Shown here one piece after another: positions 49,457 to 59,881 of a stretch of DNA of 64,000 bases. The stretch is from Asaia platycodi JCM 25414 (GTDB lineage Bacteria; Pseudomonadota; Alphaproteobacteria; Acetobacterales; Acetobacteraceae). Position 1 is the first letter of the stretch. Each line of letters starts with the position of its first letter. The notes beneath the pieces were generated by a model. The model did no database searches. It was not told where the DNA came from and saw only the letters and a list, made by a program, of their open reading frames with translations. Location of the stretch: assembly GCF_000614545.1 (NCBI RefSeq), contig NZ_BAKW01000005.1, forward strand, positions 1 to 64,000. Reading direction: 5' to 3'. The position numbers and the translations under genes were made by a program.

Positions 49457-52400
49457 GACACGCCTCCCGAACGGCGCGCCTTACGGCGCTCGATGAAATG
49501 CTCCATCTCGAAAAAGAAGACGGGCAGAACGAACAGGGTCAACATGGTCGCGATACCAAGACCGCCCACCACCACGGTAGCCAGACCGCGTTGCACGTCC
49601 GTACCAACGCCGGTGGCGAGAGCAGCAGGCAACATGCCTGCGCTGGCCACCGTTGCCGTCATGAGAACAGGGCGAAAGCGCTCTCCTGCGCCAGCCAGAA
49701 CGGAGTCATGGATGCTCAGCCCGGAACGATGATGCCGGTTGATCGCTGCAATCATGATGATGCCGTTCTGCACGGCCACACCGAACAGCGCGATGAATCC
49801 GACAGCGGTCGCAATATTGAGCGTCTCACCGCGCAGATGCAGGGCAATCAGACCGCCCAGCGTGGCAAGCGGCACGACACTGAGAACGAGCACCGCATGG
49901 CGGAACGTACCGAACTCCATGAACAGAAGCAGCAGCATGATCGAGAACATGACCAGCAAGCTACGCCCAGACGGGCCTGGGCCCGTTGCTCCTGCTCGAA
50001 GCTGCCTGCCCATTGCAGACGATATTTGCGGGGATCGAAATGCACCTGCGCAGCAATGCGCTTCTGGGCATCTTCGAGATATTGAGAGAGCGGGCGCTGG
50101 CCGTTATCGACGCGAATGGTGATCTGACGCTCGCCCATCTCATGGGCAATGTTGCTTTCGCCCATATGCAGGCCCACATCGGCCACTTCGGCCAGCGGGA
50201 TGGGCGCGCCCTCCGTCGACCGTAGCGGCAGCGAGCGGATCGAGGCGAGATCGTTCAGATCCTTGCTGCCCACATGCAGCGTCGCGTTATAGACGCGGTC
50301 TTCCACATAGACCTGCGTGATGGCGCCATCGCCGATCGCATTTTGCACCACGGTGCTGATATCGGACACGTTGATGCCATAGCGCGCGGCCTGTTCACGA
50401 CGCGGAGTGATCATGAGCTGCGGAATCTGCGGCTCCTGAAAGATCGAGGCCTCGGCCGTACCGGGCACATCATGCAGAACACCCACGATCTCACGACCGA
50501 TACGGCGCAATTCATGAAAATCATTGCCATAGACACGCAAGACGAGAGGCGAATGCGCGCCACCAACGAGATCATTCATGCCATCCTGAATGGGCTGGCT
50601 GATACCGAAGCTGATACCGGGGATCTGCGAGAGCCTGTCGCGCAACCGATTGATGAACTGTGCCTTTGTCTCGCCACTTGCCCACTGATCATAGGGTTTG
50701 AGTCCGACAGGCATTTCAATATGCGAGAATGTCCACGGATCGGTGCCGTCATCATTGCGACCCAGCTGGGTAATCGCATAGGAGGTTTCAGGGAACTCCC
50801 TGATCGCCGAACGCACTTCGCTTGCGATACGGCTTCCCTCATCAAGTGAAATACCGGTTGGCAACTGCACCTGAAGCCAGAGCGCGCCTTCATCGAGATC
50901 AGGCAGAAATTCGCGCCCGACAGTAGCCCCCAGAACCAGAACGGCCAGCAAGGCCGCGCCACCGCCGATATACGTGACAAGCGGGCGGGCCAGCATGTGA
51001 TTGAGGCCACGCTCATAAGCATGGTGCAAGGCCTCAAGCGGCCGGTTATGCCAGATGCGGCGCGGCTTGTGCAGAGCGAGGTAGCTGAGTGTCGGGATGA
51101 GGCAAAGCGCGCAGGCCAGCGCGCCGATCAACGCAAAACTGACCGTATAGGCCATAGGCCGGAAGAGTTTGCCTTCACTGCCTTCGAAGGCGAAAAGCGG
51201 GCTGTAGGCCACGATGATGATGAGCGTGGAGGAAAAGATCGAACGCCCGGCGATACGCGCCACGCTCAGTACTTCGGTACTGGTCAGCGTGGCTTTGGGC
51301 GATTCCTCACGCAGACGCAGAATGGCCTCGGTGATGACGATGGCACCATCCACGATCACGCCGAAATCGATGGCGCCGAGCGAAAACAGATTGGCGGACA
51401 TGCCGAAGAAATGCATCAGCACGAACACGGTCGAGAGGGCGAGGGGTATGGTCACCGCCGTCACCACGGCACTGCGCGGGCTACCGAGGAAGAGCGTGAG
51501 AATGACCAGAACGAGGCCGATACCCTCAACCATGGTCTCGCCGACCTTGTGGGTCGTGGCCTTCACCAGATTGTCGCGATCGATATAGGGTACGAGACGG
51601 ACATCGAGCGGCTTGAGACGCTCCTGCAACTGGTCGACAACACCATGGACGTTGTCCAGCACCAGAGACGGTTGGCACCTGACAGCATGGTCACGATGCC
51701 CTCGATGGTATCGGGGTTGTTATCCTTGCCCAGAATACCCTCACGGATCTGATGACCGAACTGTACCTGGCCCAGATCGCTCAGCAGGACAGGAGTACCG
51801 TTATGCTGGGCAACGACGATGCGCTTCATGTCATCCAGCGTGTGGATCATGCCCACGCCACGAACTATATAGGATTGCTCGCCACGCGTGACACGCCCGC
51901 CCGCCGCATTGGCGTTGTTGTTCTTGATGGCGTTGACCACATCGTCGGTGCTTAGCCCGTAGCGCAGCAATGCCTCGGGCTTGAGTACGAGCTGATATTC
52001 GCGCGTAAGCCCGCCGAAATTATTGACGTTCACGATGCCCGGCACACGCTGAAGCGTCGGAATGACGATCCAGCGCTGGACATCGGAGAGCTGCATCAGA
52101 TCCATCGAATCCGATTCCAGCGTATAGCGAAAAATCTCGCCAGCAGGCCCGGTAATCGGTCCGAGCTGCGGTGTCACGCCATCAGGCATACTCGCCGTGC
52201 CCAGCAATTCGAGCACGAGCTGGCGCGCAGTAAAGACATCGACCCCGTCATGAAAGATCAGGGTGATGAGCGACAGGCCGAATGTGCTGCTCGACCGGCT
52301 TTCGGTCACGCCCGGCACGGCGGCGAGCGCACGCTCGAGCGGCACCGTCACCTGCTGTTCCATTTCTTCAGCGGCAAGGCCGGAAACCTGGGTCGTGACC

Positions 52401-52543
52401 TGAACGTTGACGGCCCCGAGATCGGGATAGGCCTCGACCGGCAAGACGCGCCAGGCATAACCACCCGCCAGAGCCAAAAAGACAGCGCAGATAAAAACGA
52501 TATGACGGCGCGCAAAGCACCAGGAAATCAGGGTCGCGATCAC
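49453..52543 (-). CDS. Heavy-metal-type RND efflux pump, CzcA/CusA family (two frameshifts)
   Basis: A proton-driven inner-membrane pump of about 1,030 residues after correction. HME-type features: PDLGAVNVQVTTQVSGLAAE near the start and the helix-4 motif AIDFGVIVDGAIVITE, with its charged Asp/Asp/Glu pattern. Frames change near 51672 (a C missing, expected GANPSLVLDN) and near 49962, where the sequence also seems shorter than usual just before SLLVMFSIMLLLLF, so more than one base may be lost. The metal (Co/Zn/Cd or Cu/Ag) is not determined. Confidence 0.85.
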
Positions 52544-52577
52544 GGATTATAGAGCTCTCATCTGCGGCGCTGACAAA

Positions 52578-53722
52578 TCAGTCATGATCATTGAGAAGAA
52601 TGGCGCCACGGGTGACGATCGTCTCGCCCGCCTGTAACCCGGACAGAACGCGCACTGTGTCGCCCTCGTCATAGCTCACTGTCACGGCACGACGACGGAA
52701 ATGCATCGCTGCGCCATCCTGCACGAAAACGGTCAGACGATCGTTGTTCATGAGCAGTGCCGTCTTGGGAATGAGCACCATCTCTGGCTGCTTCACCGCG
52801 ATCTCGATATCGGCAAACATGTTCGGACGCAGCATGTCATCGGGATTGTCGCAGGTAATATGGGCGATCACGCGTCTCGTATCGCTGTGCAGCGCCGGTT
52901 CGATCGACTGGATCGGCGCGACGCAATGCCGCCCCGGAAGCGCGCTGATCTGCGCGGTCATCTGCTGACCGAGCGAGACGATACCGACCGATTCTTCAGG
53001 AATTTCGGCGTCGATCTGCAGCTGTGAAATATCGAGCAGCACAGCCTGGACAGCCGTGGCATCGGTGATATTCACACCAGGGGCCAATGTCGTACTGGCG
53101 ATGAGCCGTCTACAGGGGCGACCAGGCGCACCAGTCCTTCGCCATCCTGATCGGTGCGGCTGTTCAGGGTTTCAAGACGACGCTCGGCACGCTGACGCTC
53201 TGCCTTGGCCTGAGCCAGATCGTTGAGAGCAGAATCCAGATCCTTGCGCGCGTTACCGCCAACGGCAAGCACATCCTGGGCACGCTTGACCACGCGTTCC
53301 TGATAGGTCTGCTGGGCGCGTGCCTTCATCAGATCGGCATAGGCCTGATCGAGATCACCCGAAGCCAGTACGGCCAGCACATCGCCCTGATGCACCATCT
53401 GACCGGGCTGGAGGTCAGTTTTGATGACGTGGCCAGTGACAGGCGTCAGGATATTGAAACTGCGCCTGGGTTCAGCCGAAACCATTCCGGGCACACGCAG
53501 GCCATGAGCCAGAATGCTGGCTTTGACCGGCTCGACATGAAGACGCTTCATGAGCGGTGAATCATCGGTGACGATCACCACGCCGTTTTCGCGTGTCAGC
53601 TGCGCCAGAGGACGACCAGGACGGGGGCCACCATGCTCATGAATGATTGTGATCACCACTCCGAGAAGGACGATGGCGATAAGCGCAGCCAGACCGAGGC
53701 GGCGAATAAGAGGTGCCTGCAT
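52578..53722 (-). CDS. RND periplasmic adaptor (membrane fusion protein), CzcB/CusB type (one frameshift)
   Basis: About 381 residues. An N-terminal membrane anchor (GLAALIAIVLLGVVITII) is followed by a His-containing HEHGG segment, the lipoyl halves around a coiled-coil hairpin (DLQPGQMVHQGDVLAVLAS; AQAKAERQRAERRLETL) and beta-barrel domains (LDISQLQIDAEIPEE). One base is missing near 53097 (expected APVDGSIASTTLAPG). It is the first gene of the pump operon. The ATG at 53722 is chosen at the membrane anchor; an earlier in-frame start exists. Confidence 0.83.
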
Positions 53723-53929
53723 GATCAGGCAAGGCCGGCAAGGGAGCGCATGGAAACCTCGGCTCAGGGAGTATGAAACATTTTGTCGCAGTTGATAGCC
53801 GTTCACCCCTGCTCAGCCAAGCGGTCTCCAGCCTCAGAACCGTGTTCTAATAGGATATGACTGCGAAACGCGCATGATAATTTCATGTCATGTGCGTTCC
53901 GAACGGTCATTTTGTCGCGACAGCGCGCC

Positions 53930-55075
53930 TCAGGGGCTGGGCTCGGGTGTGACCTCAGGGCCCAGGGTCCGCAAGGAGCGCGGTCTCACCGGGCCGCCCA
54001 GCACATGGCCGATAGGCGTCAGGGCCTCGATATGGTCGCAGAAGATCTTGAATACAGCGAGCATCGGCACCGAAAGAAATGCCCCGCCAATGCCCCACAT
54101 CCAGTCCCAGAACAGCAGTGAGGCCATCACCAGCACCGGGTTCAGGGTGAAGCGCTTGGCCAGCAGCATGGGGGTGATCGTCTCGCCTTCGAGAATATGA
54201 ATGCAGAGATAGATCGCGGGTGGCAGCAAGGCCAGCAGGAAGGAGGGGAAGCTGATCAACGCCACGCAGAAATAGACCACAACCCCGGTCAGCGGTCCGA
54301 TGATTGGCACATAGTTCAGCAGAAACGCAAGCACGCCCCAGAGCAGCGGGTTGGGCATACCTGTCAGCCAGCATTGCAGGAGGTTCAGAGCGCCCACCAG
54401 CAGGTTCATGATGGTGATGGTCGCCAGATAGAGCGAGACATTGCGCTCGATCTGCGTGGTGATCTGCACCAGGCGCCTTTTGTCCGAATAGGTCGGCATG
54501 ATTTCAACGATACGGCGCAGCAGGCTGTCTCCCTCTGTCATGAGGAAGAACAGCATCAGCAGCATGGTGAAGAACTCACCCATGAAAGCGCGCGTGCCTA
54601 TCAGAAAGGAAGAGCCCCAGACGCGCAGGGTTTCAGCGCCATTCGCGGAGGATGATGCTGCAGCATTCGCTGCGCTGGCATGATGATGGCCGCCGCTCGA
54701 CATGAGAGCCACCACGCGCAGATAGCCCCGTTGCAGAGAGTCGATCGGCCCCTGCAGAAAGGCCAGCTTCTGCTGAAGCGCCGGCAGACTTTGCGGCACC
54801 TTGGTGAGCCACGCTGCCGCTGGCACCGAGATGGCCGTACCGATGCCGACCACGAGCAGGAACATGGCAATGATCAGCATAAGGGCCGCTATGGGCTTGG
54901 GGATGCGCAACCGCCCGTGCAGAAAACGCATAGGCCCGATCATCAGCAGATTGACCACGATTGCAAAGACGAAGGGCAGAACGATATCAGCAGCGAAATA
55001 CAGTGTGTAGAACACAGCCAGCAGCGAGAGAATGAGAATACCGACATCGCGCAGACCGAGACTGTGACGCATCAT
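53930..55075 (-). CDS. AI-2E family membrane transporter
   Basis: A 381-residue polytopic protein, distinct from the copy in the island. Early helices (VGILILSLLAVFYTLYFAAD, FVFAIVVNLLMIGP) are followed by a periplasmic segment with an HHHASAANAAASSSANGA stretch, then the conserved C-terminal block with FLLNYVPIIGPLTG and LLFWDWMWGIGGAFLSVPML, the family signature. Intact. Substrate unknown. Confidence 0.86.
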   Translation of the reverse strand: MMRHSLGLRDVGILILSLLAVFYTLYFAADIVLPFVFAIVVNLLMIGPMRFLHGRLRIPKPIAALMLIIAMFLLVVGIGTAISVPAAAWLTKVPQSLPALQQKLAFLQGPIDSLQRGYLRVVALMSSGGHHHASAANAAASSSANGAETLRVWGSSFLIGTRAFMGEFFTMLLMLFFLMTEGDSLLRRIVEIMPTYSDKRRLVQITTQIERNVSLYLATITIMNLLVGALNLLQCWLTGMPNPLLWGVLAFLLNYVPIIGPLTGVVVYFCVALISFPSFLLALLPPAIYLCIHILEGETITPMLLAKRFTLNPVLVMASLLFWDWMWGIGGAFLSVPMLAVFKIFCDHIEALTPIGHVLGGPVRPRSLRTLGPEVTPEPSP

Positions 55076-55086
55076 GGCCTTGCGGA

Positions 55087-55221
55087 TCAGCCGGCCTGAT
55101 GGACATCGCTTTCAACAGTCTCACTTGCCTCGGGGGCCGCATTCGACACTTCACGAGAAGACATCGCCTTCTGCCCGGCTTCAGGCATGGGCGTGTCCGA
55201 AGTCAGAGACGGGTCTGACAT
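55087..55221 (-). CDS. Possible small acidic protein
   Basis: A 44-residue frame 11 bases upstream of the AI-2E gene, rich in Ser, Glu and Ala (MSDPSLTSDTPMPEAGQKAM...). No family and no membrane segment. It could be a leader peptide for the transporter or chance. Confidence 0.25.
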   Translation of the reverse strand: MSDPSLTSDTPMPEAGQKAMSSREVSNAAPEASETVESDVHQAG

Positions 55222-55431
55222 GGCGGGCTGTTCTTTCCTGAAAGGCGGTTTGCGGCATGGAACGGGCGCCGTCATGAACGCCGATCAACCGCCCGGGATC
55301 ACAATCGTTGCCATCAACGTGAAGCAGGTTACATTTTATTGGGTTGAATCACGTTGGCTTGCAACCCATTTTCGGGTTGTATCGTATAGCTGTCTCAGCA
55401 CACGACTATGATTTTCAAAAAGGATATCGTC

Positions 55432-55512
55432 ATGGCCTGGAATACCCCGAAGGTTACCGAAATTCCGCTCGGCGCCGAAATCAACTCCTATGTCTGCGGC
55501 CAGAAGAAGTAA
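55432..55512 (+). CDS. pqqA: PQQ precursor peptide PqqA
   Basis: A 26-residue ribosomal peptide, MAWNTPKVTEIPLGAEINSY followed by VCGQKK. Glu16 and Tyr20 are the two residues that PqqE cross-links to form the PQQ skeleton. It is shorter than a typical reported ORF. AAGGAT lies seven bases before the ATG. It is followed by a hairpin, so it is probably made in excess over the enzymes. Confidence 0.97.
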   Translation: MAWNTPKVTEIPLGAEINSYVCGQKK

Positions 55513-55536
55513 GTTCTTCATCGGTTCGCTTACACA

Positions 55537-55565
55537 CAACAGCCGCACCCCTCGTGCGGCTGTTG
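55537..55565 (+). terminator. Hairpin between pqqA and pqqB (partial terminator)
   Basis: A perfect 12 bp stem, CAACAGCCGCAC with GTGCGGCTGTTG, and a 5-base loop, followed by a weak T-rich stretch (TCGTTT). It should end or stabilise most transcripts after pqqA and let a fraction read into pqqB, matching the excess of PqqA transcript reported in other bacteria. Confidence 0.82.
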
Positions 55566-55602
55566 TCGTTTCTGGCCGATGACGGACTGACTGACCCCGA
55601 CC

Positions 55603-56512
55603 ATGCTCGATATCATCGTTCTCGGCAGCGGCGCTGGCGGCGGCTTTCCCCAGTGGAATTCCAACGCTCCTGCCTGCCGCGCTGCCCGCGCAGGCAAGAT
55701 CCCTTCCCGTAGCCAGGCCTCGCTGGCTGTCAGCGGCGATGGCCATAACTGGTTTGTACTCAATGCCTCGCCCGATCTGCGGTCGCAAATTCTCGCAACC
55801 CCGGAATTGCAGGCACAGACCGGTCTGCGCTCGACCCCGATACAGGGCGTCATTCTCACCAATGGCGAAATCGATTCTATCACCGGGCTGCTGACCCTGC
55901 GCGAGCGCGAGCCTTTCCGCCTCTATGCCACGCAGGCAACCCATGCTCAGCTCGATGCCAATCCGATCTTCGAGGCGGTCAATCGTGAGATCGTCCCGCG
56001 CCTCGTGCTCGACGACCTCAGCGCGCTTGCCCTGCCGAACAAGGACGACACACCGTCAGGTCTGACCGTGACAGCCTTCGACGTGCCCGGCAAGGCACCG
56101 CTCTATGCCGAGCATCTGCCAGCCAGAAGGGCGAGACGATCGGGCTCGACATCACAGACGGGCAGCATAGGCTGATCTTTCTGCCCGCCTGTGCCGATCT
56201 CACTCCTGAGATACGCGCCCGCATACGCAGCGCCGATGCGCTGTTCATGGAAGGCACGCTCTGGCGCGATGACGAGATGATCCTTGCCGGGCTCAGCCCC
56301 AAGACCGGGCTGCGTATGGGGCATATCTCCATGTCCGGCCCCGAAGGCATCATTGCGACGCTGCATGACGCGCCAGCACATCGCATTTTTATTCACATTA
56401 ACAACTCAAACCCCGTCCTCCTTCCGGATTCGCCGGAGCGCCGGACGGCGGAAGAAGCAGGCTGGATCATCGGCGAAGATGGTCTGCGCCTGACATTGGG
56501 AGCACATCATGA
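55603..56512 (+). CDS. pqqB: PqqB, metallo-beta-lactamase fold protein (frameshifted as sequenced)
   Basis: About 303 residues after correction, the usual PqqB length. It opens DIIVLGSGAGGGFPQWNS and has TNGEIDSITGLLTLRERE and, late, MGHISMSG and HINNSNP. PqqB is proposed to hydroxylate the cross-linked Tyr during PQQ synthesis. One C is missing near 56123 (expected LPAQKGETIGLDITDG). A second base seems missing near 56500, because the present frame overruns pqqC to 56606, whereas restoring a G gives a TGA overlapping the pqqC ATG, like the other pqq junctions. Confidence 0.9.
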
Positions 56513-57255
56513 CGGTTCTTACCCCCGACGCCCTCGAAGCCCGCCTGCGCGAAATCGGCGCCGAGCGCTATCACAACCGTCATGCGTTTCATCGCGCCCT
56601 GCATGATGGCAGGCTCGACCGCACCCAGGTTCAGGCCTGGGCGCTGAACCGTTACTACTATCAGGCCTCCATCCCCGTGAAGGATGCAACCCTGCTCGCC
56701 CGCCTGCCGACGGCCGAGTTGCGTCGTGAATGGCGTCGTCGCCTCGAAGACCATGACGGCAACGAACCCGGCACGGGCGGCATTGCGCGCTGGCTCAAAC
56801 TGACAGACGGGCTTGGCCTTTCACGCCCCTATGTGGAAAGCCTTCAGGGTATGCTGCCCGCAACCGGCTTCGCCGTGGAAGCCTATGTGCACTATGTGCG
56901 CGACCGCTCCGTTCTGGCCGCCATTGCCTCGTCGCTGACCGAACTCTTCTCGCCCACCATCATCAGCGAGCGCGTATCCGGCATGCTGCGCCATTACGAT
57001 TTCATTTCCGAAGAGACCCTGGCCTATTTCGCCCCGCGCCTCACCCAGGCCCCGCGCGATTCCGATTTTGCCCTGGCTTATGTGAAGGAGCACGCCCGCA
57101 CGGCCGAGCAGCAGAAAGAGGTCATCGATGCGCTGATTTTCAAATGCAACGTGCTCTGGACGATGCTCGATGCGCTCCAGCATGTGTATATGGAAGGCCA
57201 TCCTGCCCCCGGCGCTTTTGCGGGGGCCCATACCCCAGAGGCTTTCAGCGCGTGA
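56509..57255 (+). CDS. pqqC: Pyrroloquinoline-quinone synthase PqqC
   Basis: A 248-residue cofactorless oxidase that closes the ring and performs the final eight-electron oxidation to PQQ. It has the family phrase WALNRYYYQASIPVKDATLL and the helical bundle throughout (GMLPATGFAVEAYVHYVRDR). Length and sequence are intact. The ATG is preceded by GGGAGC, and its stop overlaps the GTG of pqqD. Confidence 0.95.
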   Translation: MTVLTPDALEARLREIGAERYHNRHAFHRALHDGRLDRTQVQAWALNRYYYQASIPVKDATLLARLPTAELRREWRRRLEDHDGNEPGTGGIARWLKLTDGLGLSRPYVESLQGMLPATGFAVEAYVHYVRDRSVLAAIASSLTELFSPTIISERVSGMLRHYDFISEETLAYFAPRLTQAPRDSDFALAYVKEHARTAEQQKEVIDALIFKCNVLWTMLDALQHVYMEGHPAPGAFAGAHTPEAFSA

Positions 57256-57527
57256 GCGTTTCCGAAGACAGCATTCTGAAATTTACCCGCGGTCATCGCC
57301 TTCAGCATGACCGCGTGCGCGACGTCTGGCTGATTCAGGCGCCCGAAAAAGCCTTCATTGCCGATCCCATCGCCGCTGCCATTCTACGCCTCGTCGATGG
57401 CGCCCGACCGCTCGGCGCCCTGATCGACGCGCTGGCCGAGACCTATCAGGCACCACGCGACACAATTGCTGCCGATGTACAGACCCTTCTTGCTTCGCTC
57501 ATCGACCAGAAAGTGCTGAGCGCATGA
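57252..57527 (+). CDS. pqqD: PQQ peptide chaperone PqqD
   Basis: A 91-residue protein starting at GTG (57252), overlapping the pqqC stop as GTGA. It contains [20 protein letters not shown] and [16 protein letters not shown], typical of this small winged-helix protein. PqqD binds PqqA and presents it to PqqE. Its TGA overlaps the pqqE ATG. Confidence 0.94.
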   Translation: MSVSEDSILKFTRGHRLQHDRVRDVWLIQAPEKAFIADPIAAAILRLVDGARPLGALIDALAETYQAPRDTIAADVQTLLASLIDQKVLSA

Positions 57528-58606
57528 GTTTCGCGCCGCCCCCGATGAGCCTGCTCGCTGAGTTGACCCATCGCTGTCCGCTTGCCTGCCCCTATTGCTC
57601 CAATCCCCTCGCCCTCGATCGCCGGGCGTCAGAAATGGAGACGAAAGACTGGCTGCGTGTGCTCGACGAGGCGGCGTCTCTGGGAGTGTTGCAGGTTCAT
57701 TTTTCCGGCGGCGAGCCCATGGCGCGCAACGATCTGCCCGAACTTGTGCGTCACGCCAACACGCTCAATCTCTACACCAATCTCATCACCTCGGGCGTGC
57801 TCATCAACGACGCCACACTCGAAGCGCTCGACACGGCCGGACTCGACCACATCCAACTCTCTTTTCAGGATGTCGATGAGGCCGGTGCCGAACGAATTGG
57901 CGGTCTGCGTGGCGCTCAGGAGAAGAAACTCAATGCCGCCCGTCTCATCAAGGCGCGTGGCATTCCGCTCACCCTCAATTTCGTCGTGCATCGCGAAAAC
58001 GTCGCGCGCGTGCCCGAAATGCTCGATCTTGCCCATGAGCTTGGCGCCGGTCGTGTCGAAATCGCCCATACGCAGTACTACGGCTGGGGCCTCAAAAACC
58101 GCGATCTTCTGATGCCCTCAGCCGCCCAGCTCGAAGCCTCCACCGAAGCTGTGGTGAAGGCCCGCGCCCGTTTCGGCAACAGCCTCGCCATCGACTACGT
58201 CACACCCGATTACCACGCCGATCAGCCCAAGCCCTGCATGGGCGGCTGGGGCCAGCGTTTCGTCAACATCACCCCCTCGGGCAAGGTGCTGCCCTGCCAC
58301 GCCGCTGAAACCATCCCGAACGTGGTCTTCCCCAGCGTCGCGACGGAATCGCTTGGCACCATCTGGCAGGATTCCCCCCTGTTCAATTTGTTTCGCGGCA
58401 CTGACTGGATGCCCGAGCCCTGCCGGAATTGCAGTCTCAAGGAAGTGGATTGGGGCGGTTGTCGCTGCCAGGCCCTCGCCCTGACCGGCGATGCATCAGC
58501 GACCGATCCTGTCTGCGCCCGCTCAAACCAGCATACACTGGTCATGGAGGCCGCCACCGCTGGTCACGACGGTGAGTTTCTTTATCGACGGTTCGGAGCG
58601 ACCTGA
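57524..58606 (+). CDS. pqqE: PqqA peptide cyclase, radical SAM enzyme PqqE
   Basis: A 360-residue radical SAM/SPASM enzyme forming the Glu-Tyr carbon-carbon bond in PqqA. The SAM-cluster motif is [12 protein letters not shown] (about 20-31), followed by [13 protein letters not shown]. The C-terminal SPASM region carries Cys residues for auxiliary Fe-S clusters ([30 protein letters not shown]). Intact. Last gene of the pqq cluster, followed by an inverted copy of the dispersed repeat. Confidence 0.96.
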   Translation: MSFAPPPMSLLAELTHRCPLACPYCSNPLALDRRASEMETKDWLRVLDEAASLGVLQVHFSGGEPMARNDLPELVRHANTLNLYTNLITSGVLINDATLEALDTAGLDHIQLSFQDVDEAGAERIGGLRGAQEKKLNAARLIKARGIPLTLNFVVHRENVARVPEMLDLAHELGAGRVEIAHTQYYGWGLKNRDLLMPSAAQLEASTEAVVKARARFGNSLAIDYVTPDYHADQPKPCMGGWGQRFVNITPSGKVLPCHAAETIPNVVFPSVATESLGTIWQDSPLFNLFRGTDWMPEPCRNCSLKEVDWGGCRCQALALTGDASATDPVCARSNQHTLVMEAATAGHDGEFLYRRFGAT

Positions 58607-58612
58607 AGAGTA

Positions 58613-58730
58613 GGCGGGGCTCTGCCCCGCTCCCCGCCAAAGGATGGTCATCCTTTGGAAACCTGTTTGATCTCAAGCGGGGACCGGAGGGGCTTGTCCC
58701 TTCGCGGGTCCAGGGCAGAGCCTGGAGGCC
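58613..58730. repeat. Dispersed GC-rich intergenic repeat, copy 3 (inverted)
   Basis: The reverse complement of copies 1 and 2: GGCGGGGCTCTGCCCCGC, CGCCAAAGGAT, ATCCTTTGGAAACCTGTTTGA, CGGAGGGGCTTGTCCCTTCG and CCAGGGCAGAGCCTGG. It sits in the gap between the convergent pqqE and hemJ genes. Confidence 0.85.
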
Positions 58731-58732
58731 TC

Positions 58733-59185
58733 TCACCCCGAAAAGGGTCGTGCCACGATCATGATAACGATCACAACCATCAGAAGTGTCGGCACCTCAT
58801 TGGCAATGCGGTAAAACCGCTCCTGATGCAGACGCTGATCGGCAGCAAATTCACGACGCCAGCGGGCGCAGAAACCGTGAAAGCCGCAGAGCAGCAGCAC
58901 CGTGACGAGCTTGATCCACCACCAGGGGGCAGACCAGTCGATCAATCCGGGAAGCGAGGCGAGCAGCCCACCCGAAAGAAGGGTGACGATCATGGCCGGG
59001 GTCATGATCGCGCGCAGAAGGCGGCGTTCCATGATCTGGAAGCGAGCACTTTCTGCGGTGCCAGGAGCAACCTGGGAATGATAGACGAAGAGGCGCGGCA
59101 GATAGAAATTACCGGCCATCCATGAGGTAAAGGCCAAGATGTGCAGCACTTTGAGCCAGGGAAACCAGGGCATGAGGGCGCTCAT
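58733..59185 (-). CDS. hemJ: Protoporphyrinogen IX oxidase HemJ
   Basis: A 150-residue, four-helix inner-membrane heme protein that oxidises protoporphyrinogen IX. It opens FPWLKVLHILAFTSWMAGNF with the conserved His and continues YLPRLFVYH. FYRIANEVPTLLMVVIVIMI with the Asn-Glu-Pro core ends it. It replaces HemG/HemY in many alphaproteobacteria. Its start overlaps the HAD gene's stop. Confidence 0.92.
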   Translation of the reverse strand: MSALMPWFPWLKVLHILAFTSWMAGNFYLPRLFVYHSQVAPGTAESARFQIMERRLLRAIMTPAMIVTLLSGGLLASLPGLIDWSAPWWWIKLVTVLLLCGFHGFCARWRREFAADQRLHQERFYRIANEVPTLLMVVIVIMIVARPFSG

Positions 59186-59877
59186 CGCGCTTGTTCCTTC
59201 AGCACATCAGCGAGAACAGGTACAAGTTCGTTCAGATGGGCAATGCGTCTCAATCCGGGCCAGTCATTGGCAGGAGGCGGACCTTCGGCCCTGAGCAGAA
59301 TACAGGCCATGCCAGCATCATGCGCGGCCTGAACGCCGGTATCGGAGTCCTCAACCACCACACAGCAGGACGGGTCACTATTTTCCTCGGCTGCAGCATG
59401 CAGGAAGACATAGGGGTCCGGCTTGGGGCGCATCATGTCGCGTGCCGAGTGAACCCGATGGCGCGGAAAAAGGGGAGAAAAACCGACGCGGTCGAATTTC
59501 ACCTCCATTTCGGGCCAGGATGAGTTCGAACCGACCCGGAAAGGAAGACCGAGCGCAGAGACCCCCTCCAGCATGGCGGCAGCGCCATCAATGGGCACGG
59601 CCTCGTCACGCATCAGATCGACCAGCTTGTCCTGCATGACAGCCACATAATCTGCGCCGAGATCGCGCCCTGTTTCCGCTTCGAGTTCGCGCTTGACCTG
59701 AGCCAGCGCCTTTCCGGCAAAACGCTCCAGCGATTCCTCATCGCTGAGCGCAATGCCATGATCACGGGCCACACGCGCCACGAGACGGCAGGAGGGGCCC
59801 TCACTGTCGATCAGCACGCCGTCGCAATCGAAGATCACGAGGCGCAGCTTACCCGAAGGAGACAGGGCGTGTGTCAT
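59182..59877 (-). CDS. HAD-superfamily phosphatase, phosphoglycolate-phosphatase-like
   Basis: A 231-residue HAD hydrolase. Motif I is LVIFDCDGVLIDSE (two Asp), motif II Ser in RVGSNSSW, motif III Lys in MRPKPDPYVF, and motif IV VVEDSDTGVQAA. The helical cap follows motif I. The exact phosphate ester is unknown; the family includes sugar-phosphate and phosphoglycolate phosphatases. It lies between hemE and hemJ in one transcriptional unit. Confidence 0.85.
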   Translation of the reverse strand: MTHALSPSGKLRLVIFDCDGVLIDSEGPSCRLVARVARDHGIALSDEESLERFAGKALAQVKRELEAETGRDLGADYVAVMQDKLVDLMRDEAVPIDGAAAMLEGVSALGLPFRVGSNSSWPEMEVKFDRVGFSPLFPRHRVHSARDMMRPKPDPYVFLHAAAEENSDPSCCVVVEDSDTGVQAAHDAGMACILLRAEGPPPANDWPGLRRIAHLNELVPVLADVLKEQAR

Positions 59878-59881
59878 GATC

